Source: Ettlia oleoabundans
Taxonomy: Eukaryota > Chlorophyta > Chlorophyceae > Chlamydomonadales
Assembly (NCBI GenBank): GCA_019693395.1
Contig: JAAMXP010000298.1
Coordinates: 4,318-57,355, forward strand
DNA length: 53,038 bases
Reading direction: 5' to 3'
Under the pieces are notes generated by a model. That model was not told where the DNA came from. It did not search any database and saw only the letters and a program-made list of their open reading frames with translations. Shown here one piece after another: positions 34,481 to 47,600 of this stretch (position 1 is the stretch's first letter; each line of letters begins with the position of its first letter). The position numbers were made by a program, and so were the translations under genes.

Positions 34481-34940
34481 CCCTGTACTCTGCGTAGCAC
34501 GAACAGTGAACAGGCGAGTTTACACCAACACTAGCAGCAGGGTGGCCCAACACCATGTCCAGCTCTCTCCAAGGTAGTTGTTGGTATGGCGGGACCACCC
34601 GAGCCAGAAGCCGCCGTAGCCACCGCCGGGTCTGCCTGGTGCAGCCAACACAGCGCTGTGCCCCAACGAATTGCATGCCTTGCCGCCTTGGAATCAAGCC
34701 AAGGTTGGATGGAACAAGCAGCGGGGCAATCTCACCGGCAGGACGAGTGTTCTCAACACGAACAGTAGCCCAAAGGTCGTAACTTTCTGCTCTGGCGCGC
34801 TTAGCTGAGATTTTGCAAAGTGTAATAGAGCAACTGCGGGCGTGCAGCGGCTGTGAGATGTTAAGAGCGCTGAAACGAGGGTCTGCTTACACACATGGAA
34901 GGATCCAAAGTGATGATAAGGACAGCTTCTGGTTGGCTGC

Positions 34941-37900
34941 TCAGGCCCTTGTGAAAGCCTCAACCAGGGCAGAAGCACTAGCAGCATAGAGGGCGAGGTA
35001 GGGATATCCCCAGAGGCTGGTTGCAGCTGCCAAGCAGGCTGCCGCCTCGTGAGTGGCGGCCGCCGCCAAGAGTTGTGCAGCGCAATCTGGCTGCTGTGTA
35101 TTTGAGCTGCCCTTGTCCATTTCTGCACCCTGGCAATCCAGGGTGCAAGCATGCAGTGCCAACCCTAAAACGAGTGCCCTTCCATCGCTCCACACCGATT
35201 TGTGCCGCATACCGCTAACCAGCCAACCAAAGAACTCTACCGTTGGCAGCAGTGCGAGCTGTGTGTAGAACGTCAGCCAGGCGAAAGGGCGCTGCAGCCC
35301 AGGGCATGCGGCTGCTGCTCTGCCTTGGGCTCTCCAGCTGCCAGCCATTTGAGTAGCTGCGTGCTGCCGCTTTGCGGCCGCTGCTAGCTTTAGTGACAGA
35401 CACAGGCAGCCCAAGTAAGCTGGAACTGCGGGATGCAGCAGGGTGCCGGTCGCCACAATGGGAATGGCAAGCCACCGGACACGCTGCAGTTGATGGGGTG
35501 ACCGGCTGGGCAGCAACTGCCGCAGCAGCTGCAGGCTTGCACAAAGCAGCCCTCCCAGCAATTTTGCACAACCATCTGCCAGCAGCAATGCGGCCAAAGC
35601 TTCAACCATTGACAGCTGCACCCAAGGCCGCAAGCTGCGGCCACTTGCGCTCAGAATCTCTGGGTGTAACGAAGCCCAGGCAGCAACAGCCGTCGAAGTT
35701 GCGATGACCCTGGCAGTGCTGCCAGGCAGTGGGCTCAGGCGCGCCTGGCTCAGACTTATGCCCAGGGCAGGGAACAAAAACAACAGGTGCCGCAGCCTCA
35801 GGCCTAGCCAGCCAGCAAGGTCCCAGCGGAGCCTGCAATAAGAGTGGAAAGCACAAACTCAGCCGCACATGTATCCAATAGGAAATGATGACCGCAAGAG
35901 AAACAAGCCAGTCCAGCCTGCATGTCTTGGCCTGCTTCAAGAGGGTGTACCAGGCCGCAGCACTGGTGCGGCAACGGTGCGGCAGCATCAAAGATTGCCC
36001 TTCATCACTGCACAATCCCGAAGTTTACGAGGAAGCCATGCAAGTGCTCACCATAGGGAATAGGTGCAGCGGGGGTCGCTGATTAAGAGCAGGCGGTCCA
36101 ATTGAGCAATGCCATCCCACAATTGCACGGTTGCAACCCTGTTGCTTCCCCATGCACCATGCCCTACTGCTATGTGCACACTGTCGGGCGCGCCGGGCAC
36201 GTCCTGAACACCAATGACTGCTGGAACAAGGGGATGCTGCCCGCCAGGGAGGCTGCTGGTATCACACTGCCGCCGCTCCATGTAAATGGTCCAGGGCGGC
36301 GTGCTCCCCAGCCCTAGCACCAACAAGCATGCAAGGCTAGTGCGGGTTCCGCTGCTGCATGCTGCGCTGTTCAGCGGCCACAGATGCTGCGGCAGGTGCA
36401 GTGACACAGCTGCTGCATGGCCTGCCTGCAGCTTGGCACGTAGCCCGGGGGCCAGCAGCTGCAGCTGTGCCTGGCTGCTCTGCCCGGCTGGCTCTGGACC
36501 CTGTGTGAGGGGGTGGCTGGCCAATTCCTGTGCCAATACAGCTGTGTCACCGCCTTGGCTGCCTTGGACAACAAGTGTTACATGTGAGAGTGGCTGCAGC
36601 TGAGCTGTTGATTCTGCTGCCTGCCAATCGAAGGGAACGTAGAGGAGGCGTGAGGCATTGTGGTGCCAGTCTATGCCCCGCATGATGTCTGCCCAGTGCC
36701 GCGGCACCCATCGCTCTTGCAGTGCAGGCAGGAGGGGGGGCAGCGGGGCTGATGCAGCTGCCAACTCCCTTGTGCTGCCATCGGGTAGCGCTGCCTGCAC
36801 TGCCAGGTGGCTGCAAGGTGGTGCTGCGGTGATGAGAAGCAGCAGCCCGTTCCCTGGTGCCGCTCGTGTTCCACCAACATCCCACCTGAACCATGCTGTG
36901 CGGCCTGCTGGCACCTGCCGCTGCAAGAAACTTGCTTCAACATGCTCAGCGGGCTGCGCTAGCGCCGACATGGCAGTGGCATTCACAGCACACTGCTGCA
37001 CCTCTGCACCTGCAATTGCTGCCAACTCAGCCCCTGCTGATGCTGAAGGCCACTGCATGGCCCTGGCGAGATTGGTCGCCAGCCGCTGCTGCAGCAGCCG
37101 CTGCACTGCTACATGCCGCTGCGTCGTACTGTCATGTTGCTGCAGGGAAAGCACTGTGGCGTCAACCATGAGCGGCACCAGCTGCCGCAAAAGCTGGTTG
37201 CAGGAGACGATACCCTACACAAGCAGGGCAGTAAGATGCGGGGGGGCTGACGTTCAGCAAAAGGGTATAACTTGGCAAGCAGGATACTGGGGGCACAACC
37301 ACACTGCGTTAGCTACTTGCAACAGTGCCTAAGCGCAGATCAGATTTAAATAGGAGCAAGCAGGCTGGGCAGTAGGGAAGGGCTGTGGAGGCACCTTGTG
37401 GCTAGAGGTGGTCCACACCGCAGGCATGTCGCGCATCAGTAAGCTGAGCTCAGTGCCGGCACTCGGTGCGGCAGCTCCACTATGTGTCAGTGGCAGGCTG
37501 AAGTCCCCAGCACCTGCCAAGATGCGGACGTGCGGCACTGCTGCTGCCGCTGCTGCCGCCGACGCACGCTGTGAGGAGGCAGTTGTTTGGAGCGCTAGGA
37601 GTGTGCTCAGGGGCGTATGCGGCATGAACTGGGGGAAGTGTTGTGGTGAGCCCAAGGACAACAGGGCCACTAGCCAATCCAGGTCTGCATGTCAAGCAGG
37701 CCAGCCATGGCACAAGTGTAGGACGGGTGGGAGCTTTCACTTCGGTAGGTATACCGCATGCTGCTATGATGCCCAGCCCCAAGTTGCACTGCCCTACCCT
37801 GTCATCCCTGGCATGGCATTCACGGTACAGCTTCCCACTTTCCAGCTCACCAGCTCCAGTTGGATTGGCTGCCAGGCGACCGACGACATTGCGTGCCACC

Positions 37901-38725
37901 AGGCCACCCATGCTGTAAGCCACAAGCACCACGCGGAAGGGCCGGCGGCCGCTGCCAGCGCTGTGGCTGCTGCCGTGGACCCCCCTCAAGTAATGAATGC
38001 AGTGCAGCACATACTCAGCTTGCTCGCCCTGCACCAGCATAACAGCAGGACAGACCCATGCAGGTGGATGAAATATGCACTGAGTCAGATGCAGGGCCCT
38101 GGCTGACAGCAGGGTGCGGGTTTACCACCACCCAGCGCTGCTGTTGCCATTTATGGTGTTCACCAGTAAGGCAGTGTCCAGCGCCGATGCCTCTGCTTTG
38201 AAATCGACGCTGTACCACTGCAGCCACAGCGACCAGCTGGCATTCCCTTCCAACCGGCGTGCCAGCTCGCGGCCCATCTCCGATGCTGCTGAACGCATCT
38301 GCTGATGCGTGCCAAGGTGGCCATGGACAAAGAGCACGGGCACGACATGTTGGCCTTGCAGGTGCCTGTAAGCTGCAGAGCACAAAAAATGCACACCGTT
38401 CGCAAATCAGGTCATGAAGCACTCGGGTCGGTTGCAGTGACGGCAGCTCCCGCCAGGTGGCGGCAAGAAGGCACCGCCAACCGCCGGACGCAAGCCGAAA
38501 GTTTTAAAAGCAAACAACAACCGGGCCATTACCTTTCCGCCGCTCAGGGTCGCCATCCTTGAACTTGATCAGCCTATACCCGTGGCTGGCTCGGCCCAGA
38601 GACACCTCCTCGTAACCCTCATATAGATACGTGGTGTCGCAGGACCGTGGGAGCCAGTAAGCACGCAACATGTGCTGCAGAGGCAGGGTAGCCAGCCCTG
38701 CCCACAGCAACACACCCCATATCAT
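34941..38725 (-). CDS. PGAP1: GPI inositol-deacylase, PGAP1/Bst1-like
   Basis: ER membrane lipase that removes the acyl chain from the inositol of GPI anchors. About six exons from ATG 38725; the first residues form a signal anchor (MIWGVLLWAGLATLPLQHML). Then come DTTYLYEGYEEV, VVPVLFVHGHLGTHQQMRS (oxyanion side), WYSVDFKAEASAL, the nucleophile elbow VVLVAYSMGGLVARN (Ser near 37900), LVALLSLGSPQHFPQFMPHT and AVWTTSSHKG with the likely catalytic His. A long luminal region follows (exon about 37214-36065). The last exon (about 35833-34941) holds several hydrophobic segments, as in the multi-span C-terminus of PGAP1. The elbow reads A-Y-S-M-G where PGAP1 usually has G-H-S-M-G. Function inferred from family; the orthology call is good but the sequence is divergent. 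Confidence 0.85.
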
Positions 38726-38975
38726 TGACCTTAGGAGAAGAGGTGTCCAGGCGAGTGATCTACATGACTGGGCACAAAGTTAGCGGCATGAAAACAAACT
38801 CAGTGGTAGGCCGTACTGTCCCGCACGAGGATGGGAGCAGCCCCAGCATACTGGGCGCAAGTTGTCGCCAGCTGAAGGGCATGACCAAAAGTGAGCGCAA
38901 CACAATTAAGTTCGCGGTGGCCATGCATTGGCGGATATTGTACTGTAAGCATGGTAATGTTCTGCTTCCGTTCTG

Positions 38976-41900
38976 TCAAGTGCGCTTCTTTGCATCGCTG
39001 GCAGTTGATTCTGATGGCTGCTGCCCGCCTGAGGACAGCGTGCTGCCCGCCCGTCGCTTGGGCAGGCCCACCATAGCCGCATACTTGAAAGCAAAGTGGT
39101 CAAAGTAAAAGGTGGCACCTGCATGAAGACACAGTTGTTTCCAGCATTGTGCTCAGAGTTCATGTGAAACAACGTCCCCACCCCCACCCACCCACCATCA
39201 CACCACCCAAAAATCTAAAACATGAAAAAACATGGTACCACCATCACACACCTGACCAGGCAGATGCTGTGAGGATGCAAACCATGAAGCCAGTGTTTGC
39301 CCAGTACGAGCGCCACCAAAGCGTGTTCAGCAGCATTGTCGTCATCGTCAGCAGCCTGCCATGGCACCAGGAAGAGAAAATGTGCCCGCATCAGCAGTGG
39401 AACGGTGACAGCACAACCTCTCACCGCAACCGTCACAGCGACAAACGGCAACGTGACAGGGTAAAGGTTCGCACGGTAGGTCATATCGCTGATGCATCTT
39501 TAATCAAGCAGCCATGTCCTGCAATATGGCATGCTGAAATGCAGCAGACGGCACTCACAAGTGCGCAGCCATGTAGACCAGGGGACGCAGACTGTTGGGC
39601 GCACGCAGCACCACCGCCCCAAACAGGGACCGCTTGTTCGCCGTGGCATATTTGTACAATGTGTCATACCCACGTTGCTGAATCTTATTCGAGGATACAA
39701 CAAACACCTTGAGGTAGTACAGAGCAGCCCAGACCTGCGCTGCCACAAACAGCAACGGAAATCAGTTCTGCATAAGGCATCCACAAAAAGTCCCGGCCAA
39801 CAACTGTGCTACTGCTGCCTGCCATCGGCCTGAGCCACAACCTCCCTGCAACAGGGTCAGCACAAGCATCAAGCCTGCTGCTCACCAGATACGGCAGTAA
39901 AGGGAGCAACGCCAGGTCACGCAGGCTGGTGGACTCCCACTGTGCTCTAGCGGTGGAAGATGACTGCAGATGTGCAGCCAGCACATTGGAAGGGTACCAC
40001 CGAGTGGCCCAGCAGACACAGGCGGGGTACCAGTGCCTGCAGCATCACTAAAGTGTGCCTACGTCAGGGAAGGAATGCAGCCAAGCCCTGTGCGGCATCA
40101 GGACTGCAGCTGGAACCCAGGCAAGTTCATGCCCAGCAAGGTCTGTGACGTCGGCAACCACAAGGGAGAGGCCTGCATTCGGGACTTGCATGAAATGGGA
40201 CGTCATCTTATCTAAGCTGTGGGGCACTATTGAGTTGCGGAACGCCAGTATTGAGAACAACAGTGGACCCATGGCGTGGGCAAATGTGATCTGCAAGGAG
40301 CAGGCAAATGGTTCACAAAGTCACACTGACGACTGCAAACAGAGACTGACAATTCCTTCACCCCAGAGAGTGCTGAAGAAAAGCGGGCAATCCCTGCAAG
40401 CCAAAGGTTGCTGCAAGCTGTGTAAGCTAGGAAAGCCTGTAGTCCACTTGCCTTTGCAAGCAACACGCTGGTGGGGAACCACCAGATGTGCATCACAAGC
40501 AGAAGGTTTCCAAAGTAACACCTGCAGAGTGAGCAGACGAAAGCATCATGCAGGGGCAGGCCGCAGCAGGGGGAACCAGGGCACGCAGGATGCAGGCTAT
40601 TGGGGGCGATCAGGTGATCTACCAATCCAACAAGTAGTAGTGCTGATGGCTCCAGCGGTAGTGGGTGAAACGAAGCAACAGCAGCACTCCAGCTTCAATC
40701 GTGTATAGCCGGTAAAAGCTCCTGCACAATGAAGCAGCAACCGTGTAGATTTTCTTGATCATCAGGGAGCTTGATATTATGTAGGCGACCCTAATTGCCC
40801 CATTTGTGGCTGGCATCTGGCTGCTGGCCAGCAAAAGAAGCTTTGCCAAGGCTGAGCCTTGGGTGGTCGACACTTGGGGTAATAAAGAAGAAACCCAGGG
40901 GGGCCATTTGGGGGAAGGAGACTGTTGATGAAATGAGATGGAAAAACAGCAAGGGGGTCAGCAGGCGAGTTTGAGCATGTTTTGCACCCTAATTGCCCCA
41001 TTATAGTACAGATCAATTTGGCACAGCTTGAGCTCTGTATTGCACAGCCCTGCCTTCTGCCCTTTCAGGGGTGGAGGTGGGGGGTCTTCAGGCGGCCTTG
41101 GACCTTCTGGCCGGCCGCCAGGCGCTGTGCCTGCTGCTCCGCAACGGCCGCCTTGCAAGGGGTGGCCGCCGCCTACTTTTCTGCTGCTGCAGCCTTGCAC
41201 CGGGCAGTCTCTCCCTCCTTTTACTTCTTGGCTGCTGCTCCTGCCAGTTGCTGAGCCATAAATACGGTGTTGGTAAACCAGTTGGACAGCCGGGGCACCC
41301 GCTTGCGCTCCTGCGCTGGCTTAGCAACCATCACCCTCCAGAGCACGGCCGCTGCTGCCGCCGCCTCAGAGGTGCCCAAGCGCTCAAGCGCAGCCAGCGC
41401 CTTCAGCTGGGCCTGGGCTTTCTTGTGCTGTTCTTGCCCATTGGTGGCGGCATTCTGCAGTCCTGTGGCAGCTGCTGGGCTGGCTGCTGCTGCTGTGTCT
41501 GCTGCGCTGGGGCCCGCTGAAATGGCGCCCGCGTGGCAGGCTGCCGCAGCTGCCGTTTCGCTCTTTGCTTCAGCTGCAGCTCTGTCACTGACTTTCAAAC
41601 CACTGGCACTGTCGCACCCAGGCTGCCTGAGCCTTCTCAGCACTGGATGCCAGCGCAGTGGACCGCACAATGCTGCCACAGCGCCGCCGCCCACCGACGC
41701 GGCCGGCGACCCAGTCACGCTCCGCCGTCAATTGCCAAAGCTTAATTTTATCCCTCGGCGCTAGGCTGCCCTGCTCTGGGCTCGGGCTGCCTCCACAGCT
41801 GACGCCATGGCCGAGAGACCGTTCTCCTTGCCCATCCGGGCGCGGCCCGGTTTCCGCGTCTAGCCTTCCGGCTAGCTTCATAACATCTTCTTAGGGTTAT

Positions 41901-42883
41901 CGAGGTGCACTAGGAAGCAGCAAGCGCCCTAACAACATGAGACTACGAAGCGCAGCTGGACCCATGCTGTGCGCTGACCTGTGGCCCAGCATGCCCGGTG
42001 CAGGTGCTTTTTTGACCTGTCACCCTAAGAATACGGGCTATTATGCCGTGCGCTGCTCAGAGCCGCTGCCTCTGTGTCCTTGGAACACAATTGACCCGGC
42101 ACCCACGTATCGAAAGCAGCAGAGTGTGCGGAGTGTGCTACTCTGGCGATTAGGGTCAGCTACTGGGGTACAGTAGGTGGGGAGGGGACGTGCAAGTAAA
42201 TGAGGGAGGGACGTTGGCCGCGTATGTACTTACTGCGGGGAGAAGCCCAGCCAGTATGAGCTCAGTATCATGTGCATGATGCCCAACACAAAGGTGAGCT
42301 TGTCTCGCATCTGCATCTCCACACAAAGCAGAAATAGGTTAACAAAGCACTCAAGGGCCTGTTGCAATTGGAGCATAAAACAATGCAGGCAATGGGCAGG
42401 CCGCATGCCCACACCATCTACCCTTCACTCCACTCACCAATACTCGCTCGGGCCGCAGGAATCTCGCCAGAACCTGTTGTACCTGCAGTATACCGTTTTT
42501 TAAGAGGTAGGGTAAAGCAAGGTTCCACGCAGCCCCTGGCAGTGGCCGGGGCTGGCAGTGAGTGGTAGCACACATGTGCCGCCATTCAGCCCGCAAAAAC
42601 GCACCTCCTCCCGCAGGTTGGTTCCCAGCACATCCCCAACGTCCAGCTGCTCAAAATCGTCTAACTCGTAGTCACTGTCTGCGTCCGCCACAGTAGGTTG
42701 CGCCAGGTCTGCAAGCTCGCCAAGCACTTCCACCAAACCGCCAACGGTGCCGGCCGTGCCGCCGAAAGGCGCCAGACAGCCCGCGTCTTCAACGACGGAA
42801 GCGTTTTCCGCAGCTGGAGGGGAAGGAACATCGTCATCCTGGCGCCTGCTGGCGGCAGTCTCGCCCTCGTCTTCGGCCGACAT
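38976..42883 (-). CDS. GPC1: Glycerophosphocholine acyltransferase (GPCAT/GPC1, DUF2838 family)
   Basis: Multi-span ER enzyme that acylates glycerophosphocholine with acyl-CoA to lysophosphatidylcholine. The acidic N-terminus starts MSAEDEGETAASRRQ; ATG 42883 is preferred over one at 42964. Then come VQQVLARFLRPERVL, MRDKLTFVLGIMHMILSSYW with LGFSPQ, SFYRLYTIEAGVLLLLRF and HQHYYLLDW-CYFGNLLLVM (compare plant WHYYLLDFCYYAN), AMGPLLFSILAFRNSIVPHS-LDKMTS, WYPSNVLAAHLQ, WAALYYLKVFVVSSNKIQQR-GYDTLYK, MLLNTLWWRSYWANT and FYFDHFAFKYAAMVGL. The order matches yeast YGR149W and its plant relatives throughout. The intron between LGFSPQ and SFYRLY (42233-40722) is about 1.5 kb, far longer than the others, and contains repeats and unrelated ORFs. 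One exon join near 40100 I could not fix. Confidence 0.85.
40788..40804. repeat. 17-nt exact direct repeat, copy 1
   Basis: ACCCTAATTGCCCCATT in the GPCAT intron, repeated exactly 198 bases further on. Confidence 0.9.
40986..41002. repeat. 17-nt exact direct repeat, copy 2
   Basis: Second copy of ACCCTAATTGCCCCATT in the same intron. Confidence 0.9.
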
Positions 42884-43130
42884 ATCGGCCGCCAAAGGCA
42901 CAGGCTGGCCCAACCCAACTGTACGCGGCGTATGTGCAGTCGACAAACAGGCAACGTGCAGCATTGGAGAAAAGCTGTAATCTGAGAGAGAGAGAAACCA
43001 CAGTGCCAGCTAGATCCGAGTGGCAGTCACGGCTCTCAGTCGATACATTGGTCTTGGCAGTATCTGCGGGAGGGGGAGTTTGGCAGTCGGAACAGCATTG
43101 CACCACCGCGTCAGCGCCTCCCATCGCACC

Positions 43131-44308
43131 ATGCAGACCCTCGCGGCGCAAAGCAGCAGCACCGTTGCTGCAGCCCATCGCCGTCCTGCGCCACAGCAGC
43201 TGATCCATGCCATCGGCAGGGCTGCAGTGCCGCGCCGTGCTGCGCTGGTGAAGGCCGCTGAGGTCGAGGCAGCGGCAAGTGGCATTGAGACAAAGGGCCA
43301 GAATTACAAGGCGCTGAAGGACATCGAAGAGATTATGACGATTCTGCCGCACAGGTAAGGCAGCCCCATGTTGGCGCATGGAATGGCCGTGCAACTCTTG
43401 CTGACCACCGCCACCCCAGCTGCACCCGTACCCACTCACTCTGCCCCTATTTGTGCCAAACCTCACCGACAGGTACCCGTTCCTGCTAGTGGACCGCGTG
43501 CTGGAGTGGGAGTATGGCAAGTATGCAGTGGGCTACAAGTTGGTGTCCATGAACGAGCAGTTCTTCACGGGCCACTTCCCGCAGCGGGCCATCATGCCAG
43601 GTACTGGCAGCTTGTGCTGAAACATGCGATTGAGCCCTGCATGCATACTCGCTATCAATGTGTGCTGGGTTCCAGTGCCAAACTGTCTATGGTATCTTCT
43701 GTCCAGGCAGCAGCAAGCAACTGCGCAGCCTGCAGATCAATTTCAACTTCTACAACCACCCTGCCAACCGCTACCAAATGTGGCTGCTGCAGGCGTGCTG
43801 CAGGTGGAGGCGCTGGCTCAGCTGGGCGGCATCGTCATGATTGATCCCAAGGACGCAGCGCAGCAGAACAACTTCTTCTTTGGCGGCGTGGACAACTGCC
43901 GCTGGCGCAAGCCCGTGGTGCCCGGCGACGTTCTGGTGCGAGCAGACTGATGCGCTGGCAGGGCATGCATGGGTGCTTGTTGATAATGCTGTGGTGTGAC
44001 GTTTGCTGCGTTCTTGAGCATAGACAATATTCTCGAGTGGCAAGCTTGCTGTGGTGCCGTGCAGATGATGCGGTGTGATGTCACCAAGTTCAACAAGAAG
44101 TTTGGCATTTGCAAGGTAAGAGGGGAATAGGCAGCGACAGTTGAGCAACGGCAGCGGCTGCTGGAATTTGTTTCTTGAAGGCTTCCAGTTTGTACATGCA
44201 ACCGAGAAATCTGCTGTTTTCTGCCCATCCCCACAGATGGCTGCCAAGGCATATGTTGGTGAGGACCTTGTGTGCGAGGCGGACCTCACGCTGGTGATGG
44301 GCAAGTGA
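43131..44308 (+). CDS. FABZ: 3-hydroxyacyl-[ACP] dehydratase FabZ, plastid
   Basis: Dehydration step of plastid fatty acid synthesis. Five exons (43131-43354, 43473-43600, 43793-43935, 44065-44115, 44237-44308) sum to 618 nt, 205 residues. The transit peptide is [20 protein letters not shown] onward. The hot-dog domain follows: [20 protein letters not shown], the catalytic [20 protein letters not shown] with its His and, further on, Glu, then [19 protein letters not shown] and [16 protein letters not shown]. Length after the transit peptide matches bacterial FabZ. Introns are all GT-AG. It diverges from GPCAT across about 250 bases and converges with the aldehyde dehydrogenase gene. Confidence 0.97.
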
Positions 44309-44628
44309 GCCAGCTGGCAAAGCGGGGCAGCTGGACAAATCACCTAGCTGAACCTGAGAACAGTAAAATTTCAGCCAGTTCTGCCCATTGGCGACTGGAC
44401 AGAGCCTAGCATTTTTGTTAAAAGCTGCACACTGCTTGACCTGCCCTGATCTGCTTTGTCCGCGATTGCTCCTGTCTTTCCAATTTTCTGCTCGTTTGTC
44501 AAAGCTGTACAGGTCATTTTAACTCATTGCATCCACAATTTTCAGCATCATTACGCTGAGTCTGTGACATAAACTTCCGTGTTTGTGTTTGCCGAGCAAT
44601 TCAGTTTCGACACGTAGAAGCAGCGTGT
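44309..44628. other. Convergent 3' intergenic region
   Basis: About 320 comparatively AT-rich bases between two convergent stop codons. Presumably 3' UTRs; nothing else seen. Confidence 0.5.
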
Positions 44629-47600
44629 CTAACCTCGTAGAGCTTCCCGAGCCAAAGGCAGCATGGTAGCCAGCGAGGGGAAGGCGCTGAAGCGGAGGGC
44701 CGCCCGGCCAACAGCCTCCAGATTACGGTGTGATGGTGACCTGCACCCATGCAGTCATACCGAGCAGGGAGGTTGGGGAGATGACATGAAGCATGGTGTC
44801 AGAAGCACTGTGATCATGCATGGTTTGATACCGGCCGTACAGACGGCGTCAAGACCCCCATCTCCAACACTAGCCCTCCGCACGCACGCCCCACGGCACA
44901 TCAAGCACTGCCACACACCAGAATGGCGGCTTGGGGTGGTATTGGAACGGAAAGTACAGTATGCTTTTCTGCGCCAGGCAAAGTGGGTGGAAAGGCAGCC
45001 AACATATGGATTACACAATACTACAGTATGGTGGCAAAGCAACCAGCATCAGGCATGCACGCCTGCGACAAATAGGGAATGCAACAAAGTTTCTGTTCTA
45101 CAGCTTACTTGCAAGTTATCGTACATGTGTGTATTGTGAACAAAACAGTTACCGCTTCCTATGTCCTGCAGGCAAGGAGGTGTTGTTGTGCTTTCCACAT
45201 ATCACCCATGAAATGCCATGCAGCAGGCGGGGACAAGCCACAACCACCTGCGGCGTGGTGCCTGGAAACGCGCCCCAGCCCAGCGGGGTAGTTGCGAAAG
45301 CCATGAGGCCTGGCACGTTGACGGCGATGGCTCCGTACTTCAGCCCCGCCAGCATGCTGTCGTAGGCAGCCTGGTGATGACGCTGCAGCAGGGGCAGACC
45401 CCAACTGACCCGCGATATCAGAGAAGAAGATGAGCACATGCTGGCAAGAACTCCACACAATTCTGTGCGGCATGCTTGATTGGATTAAATGCGAAGTTGC
45501 CAAGCGGGCCCAATTTACCTGGGTGGTGGGGTGGATAAACATGCTGCAGCTGAGTGTGCCCCTGCAGTGACAATGAACATAACGGGTAGTTGTAAGCAGC
45601 GCAACACCGCCATTAACAGGCTGTGAGTCTGTGCACCAGCCTAGGGTGCAGCCTGTGCAAAACGCACCAACACTTGTTGTTTGCAAACTCCAGGGCACTT
45701 TGCATGAAGCTGACAGCATCGCCGCCACAGTCTAAGCACACCTCCTGCACATAAGAGGCAGTGATCATGGGCAGCCTATTGCTGGCATGCAGATGCAATT
45801 GAATCACCTTCAGCAAAATGCATGCTCAGTCTATTTTGTAGAGCGGGTGGACTTGTCTGTCTAATTTTCCTGCCTTCCCACCCCATACCTGCAGACACCC
45901 ACACCAATTTTCGTTCTGTGTTGCCGCCTGCTCTGGCGACAGGCCTGCCTTGAGCAGCCATGGCGTGGGCTTCATCTCCACGTGCCCGCTGCTGGAAGCC
46001 AGTGCTGCGCCATCTGCCTCTGTGCTGCCGCTGCTTAGGCGCTCCGCATCTGGAAATCTGCTCAAGAATGCTGCATGCTTCTTGTCGCTGCCTGCAGATG
46101 CAGCAGGAAAGAGTGCAGCATGGCCGTTTTAGCCAGGCAGCAAAGGGCAATTGGGCATATCCAGACATGTGCTTTTTAGCTTAGCAAACAACTCATAACA
46201 ACCTGCATAGCCCAACCCTGACAACCCACAGGTGGCGACGCTCACCAGGGTAGTAGGCGACCCTGTTGGGCATGCTGGAGAGCTTGCGACGCAGTGCGGC
46301 TAGAAACTTCTCCCTCAGCGGCCAGCCTCGATCCATCAGCAGAATCTCGGCTTTCAAGCAGTTGTGCCCTGCAACCACCTCAAAAATGAGTGCATGGAAG
46401 GGAGGCAACTCAGACAGCGCAGCAGGCCAACGCAGCAGCGGTGGCAGCTCTGCAGCTCAGCTGCCAACAGTGTTCCACAAACAACCCGCGCCCGGCGCCC
46501 CCTCCGGCCCCCCGCACCACAACAACCCCGCGGCACCACAAACACACGCACGAGCGCACACGCACACAGCGAACTCTGCACACCTGCATTGTTGGTCAGC
46601 CCTGCCGCCACGGAGTCAGCATGGTACTCAATGTCAGACTCGCTCCAGGGACCTGGCACAATGATGTAGGGCGTCACACACCTGGAGCGGGTGAGCAGGG
46701 CCGGGTGAGCAAGCCGCTGGCATCAGTGTGTAGGAATTTGGTGTGGTGGTAGTAATGTGATTTGTTTGGGTGCATGGGGGGGGGGTGGGGTAGGTAAGGC
46801 TTAGTGAAGTATGGCGTAAGAAACACATACCATCACAGCCAGCGTGGGTTGCTTACCCCAGCTCTGCACTGACTGGCTTCTTGAAGGGCGGCTCCCCGCG
46901 CTTAGGCTTTCCATCCCACACAATGGCGTTGAAAGTGTCTGCGCTGCCTGTCAGATGCACTGCAAAGGCAAAAAGAACCAATCAGGAGTATCTACGACTT
47001 TGTTGAAGCGGCATCTTGACCCATCGGCAACTGTGCAACCTTTGACACGCCGTGCTGCCCCCACCTGACGCGACAGTTGAATGGGAGCACAGGTATTTGC
47101 CCACCGGCCCACCCCCATACACAAATTCCAGGTAGCCTGCATCCACCAGTGGCTGAAAGGCGCGCCTACATGCACACACAGATATGCATGCAAAATACTG
47201 CGATGACTTTACCGGGCGTGGTACACCTCAAATGGAAGCACACGTTAGTACCCGTCCACGCCCCACCAATACATGCACACCGCCAAACAAGCCATTGCCA
47301 GCACCACATCACCTCAGGAATGGTCCCAGGTACTCGTTAACCGGATTCATTTTGCAAATCACAACCTCATCGTCCACCACCTGCGCGGATTGTTGGGCCC
47401 CACCAGTAAGCTTCACATCAGTGCACATGCAGGCAGTTGATAGAGCAGGACAGGGTAGAGCATGAGCTTAGTAAATATTGGAGTTAGCAGAGCAGGCTTG
47501 CATACAAGGTTTGTTGCCGCGGTGTCACCCACCAACTTGTGCAGGATGTCCAGACCAGCCACCGGCAGCTGATTGCCGGCACCCAAAACCAGGCCAACGC

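Larger units (their letters stand above)
40787..42157. mobile_element. Possible degenerate DNA element within the long GPCAT intron
   Basis: The boundaries are tentative. GACCCTAATTGCC at 40787 has an imperfect inverted partner, GGCGATTAGGGTC, at 42145-42157. ACCCTAATTGCCCCATT occurs twice exactly (40788-40804 and 40986-41002). Inside are two overlapping minus-strand open frames, 41718-41221 (165 codons, Ala-rich, ending FMAQQLAGAAAKK) and 41881-41585, which contains a helical piece ASSAEKAQAAWVRQCQWF. No transposase motif and no target-site duplication were recognised. Confidence 0.35.

Noticed and set aside
36658..37332. Plus-strand ORF of 224 codons
   Set aside because: Cys/Ala-rich shadow of the large PGAP1 luminal exon.
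34941..42883. PGAP1 and GPCAT as a lipid-remodelling gene cluster
   Set aside because: Both are ER lipid enzymes on one strand, but they act on different lipids, have separate promoters and introns, and two neighbours are not evidence of a cluster.
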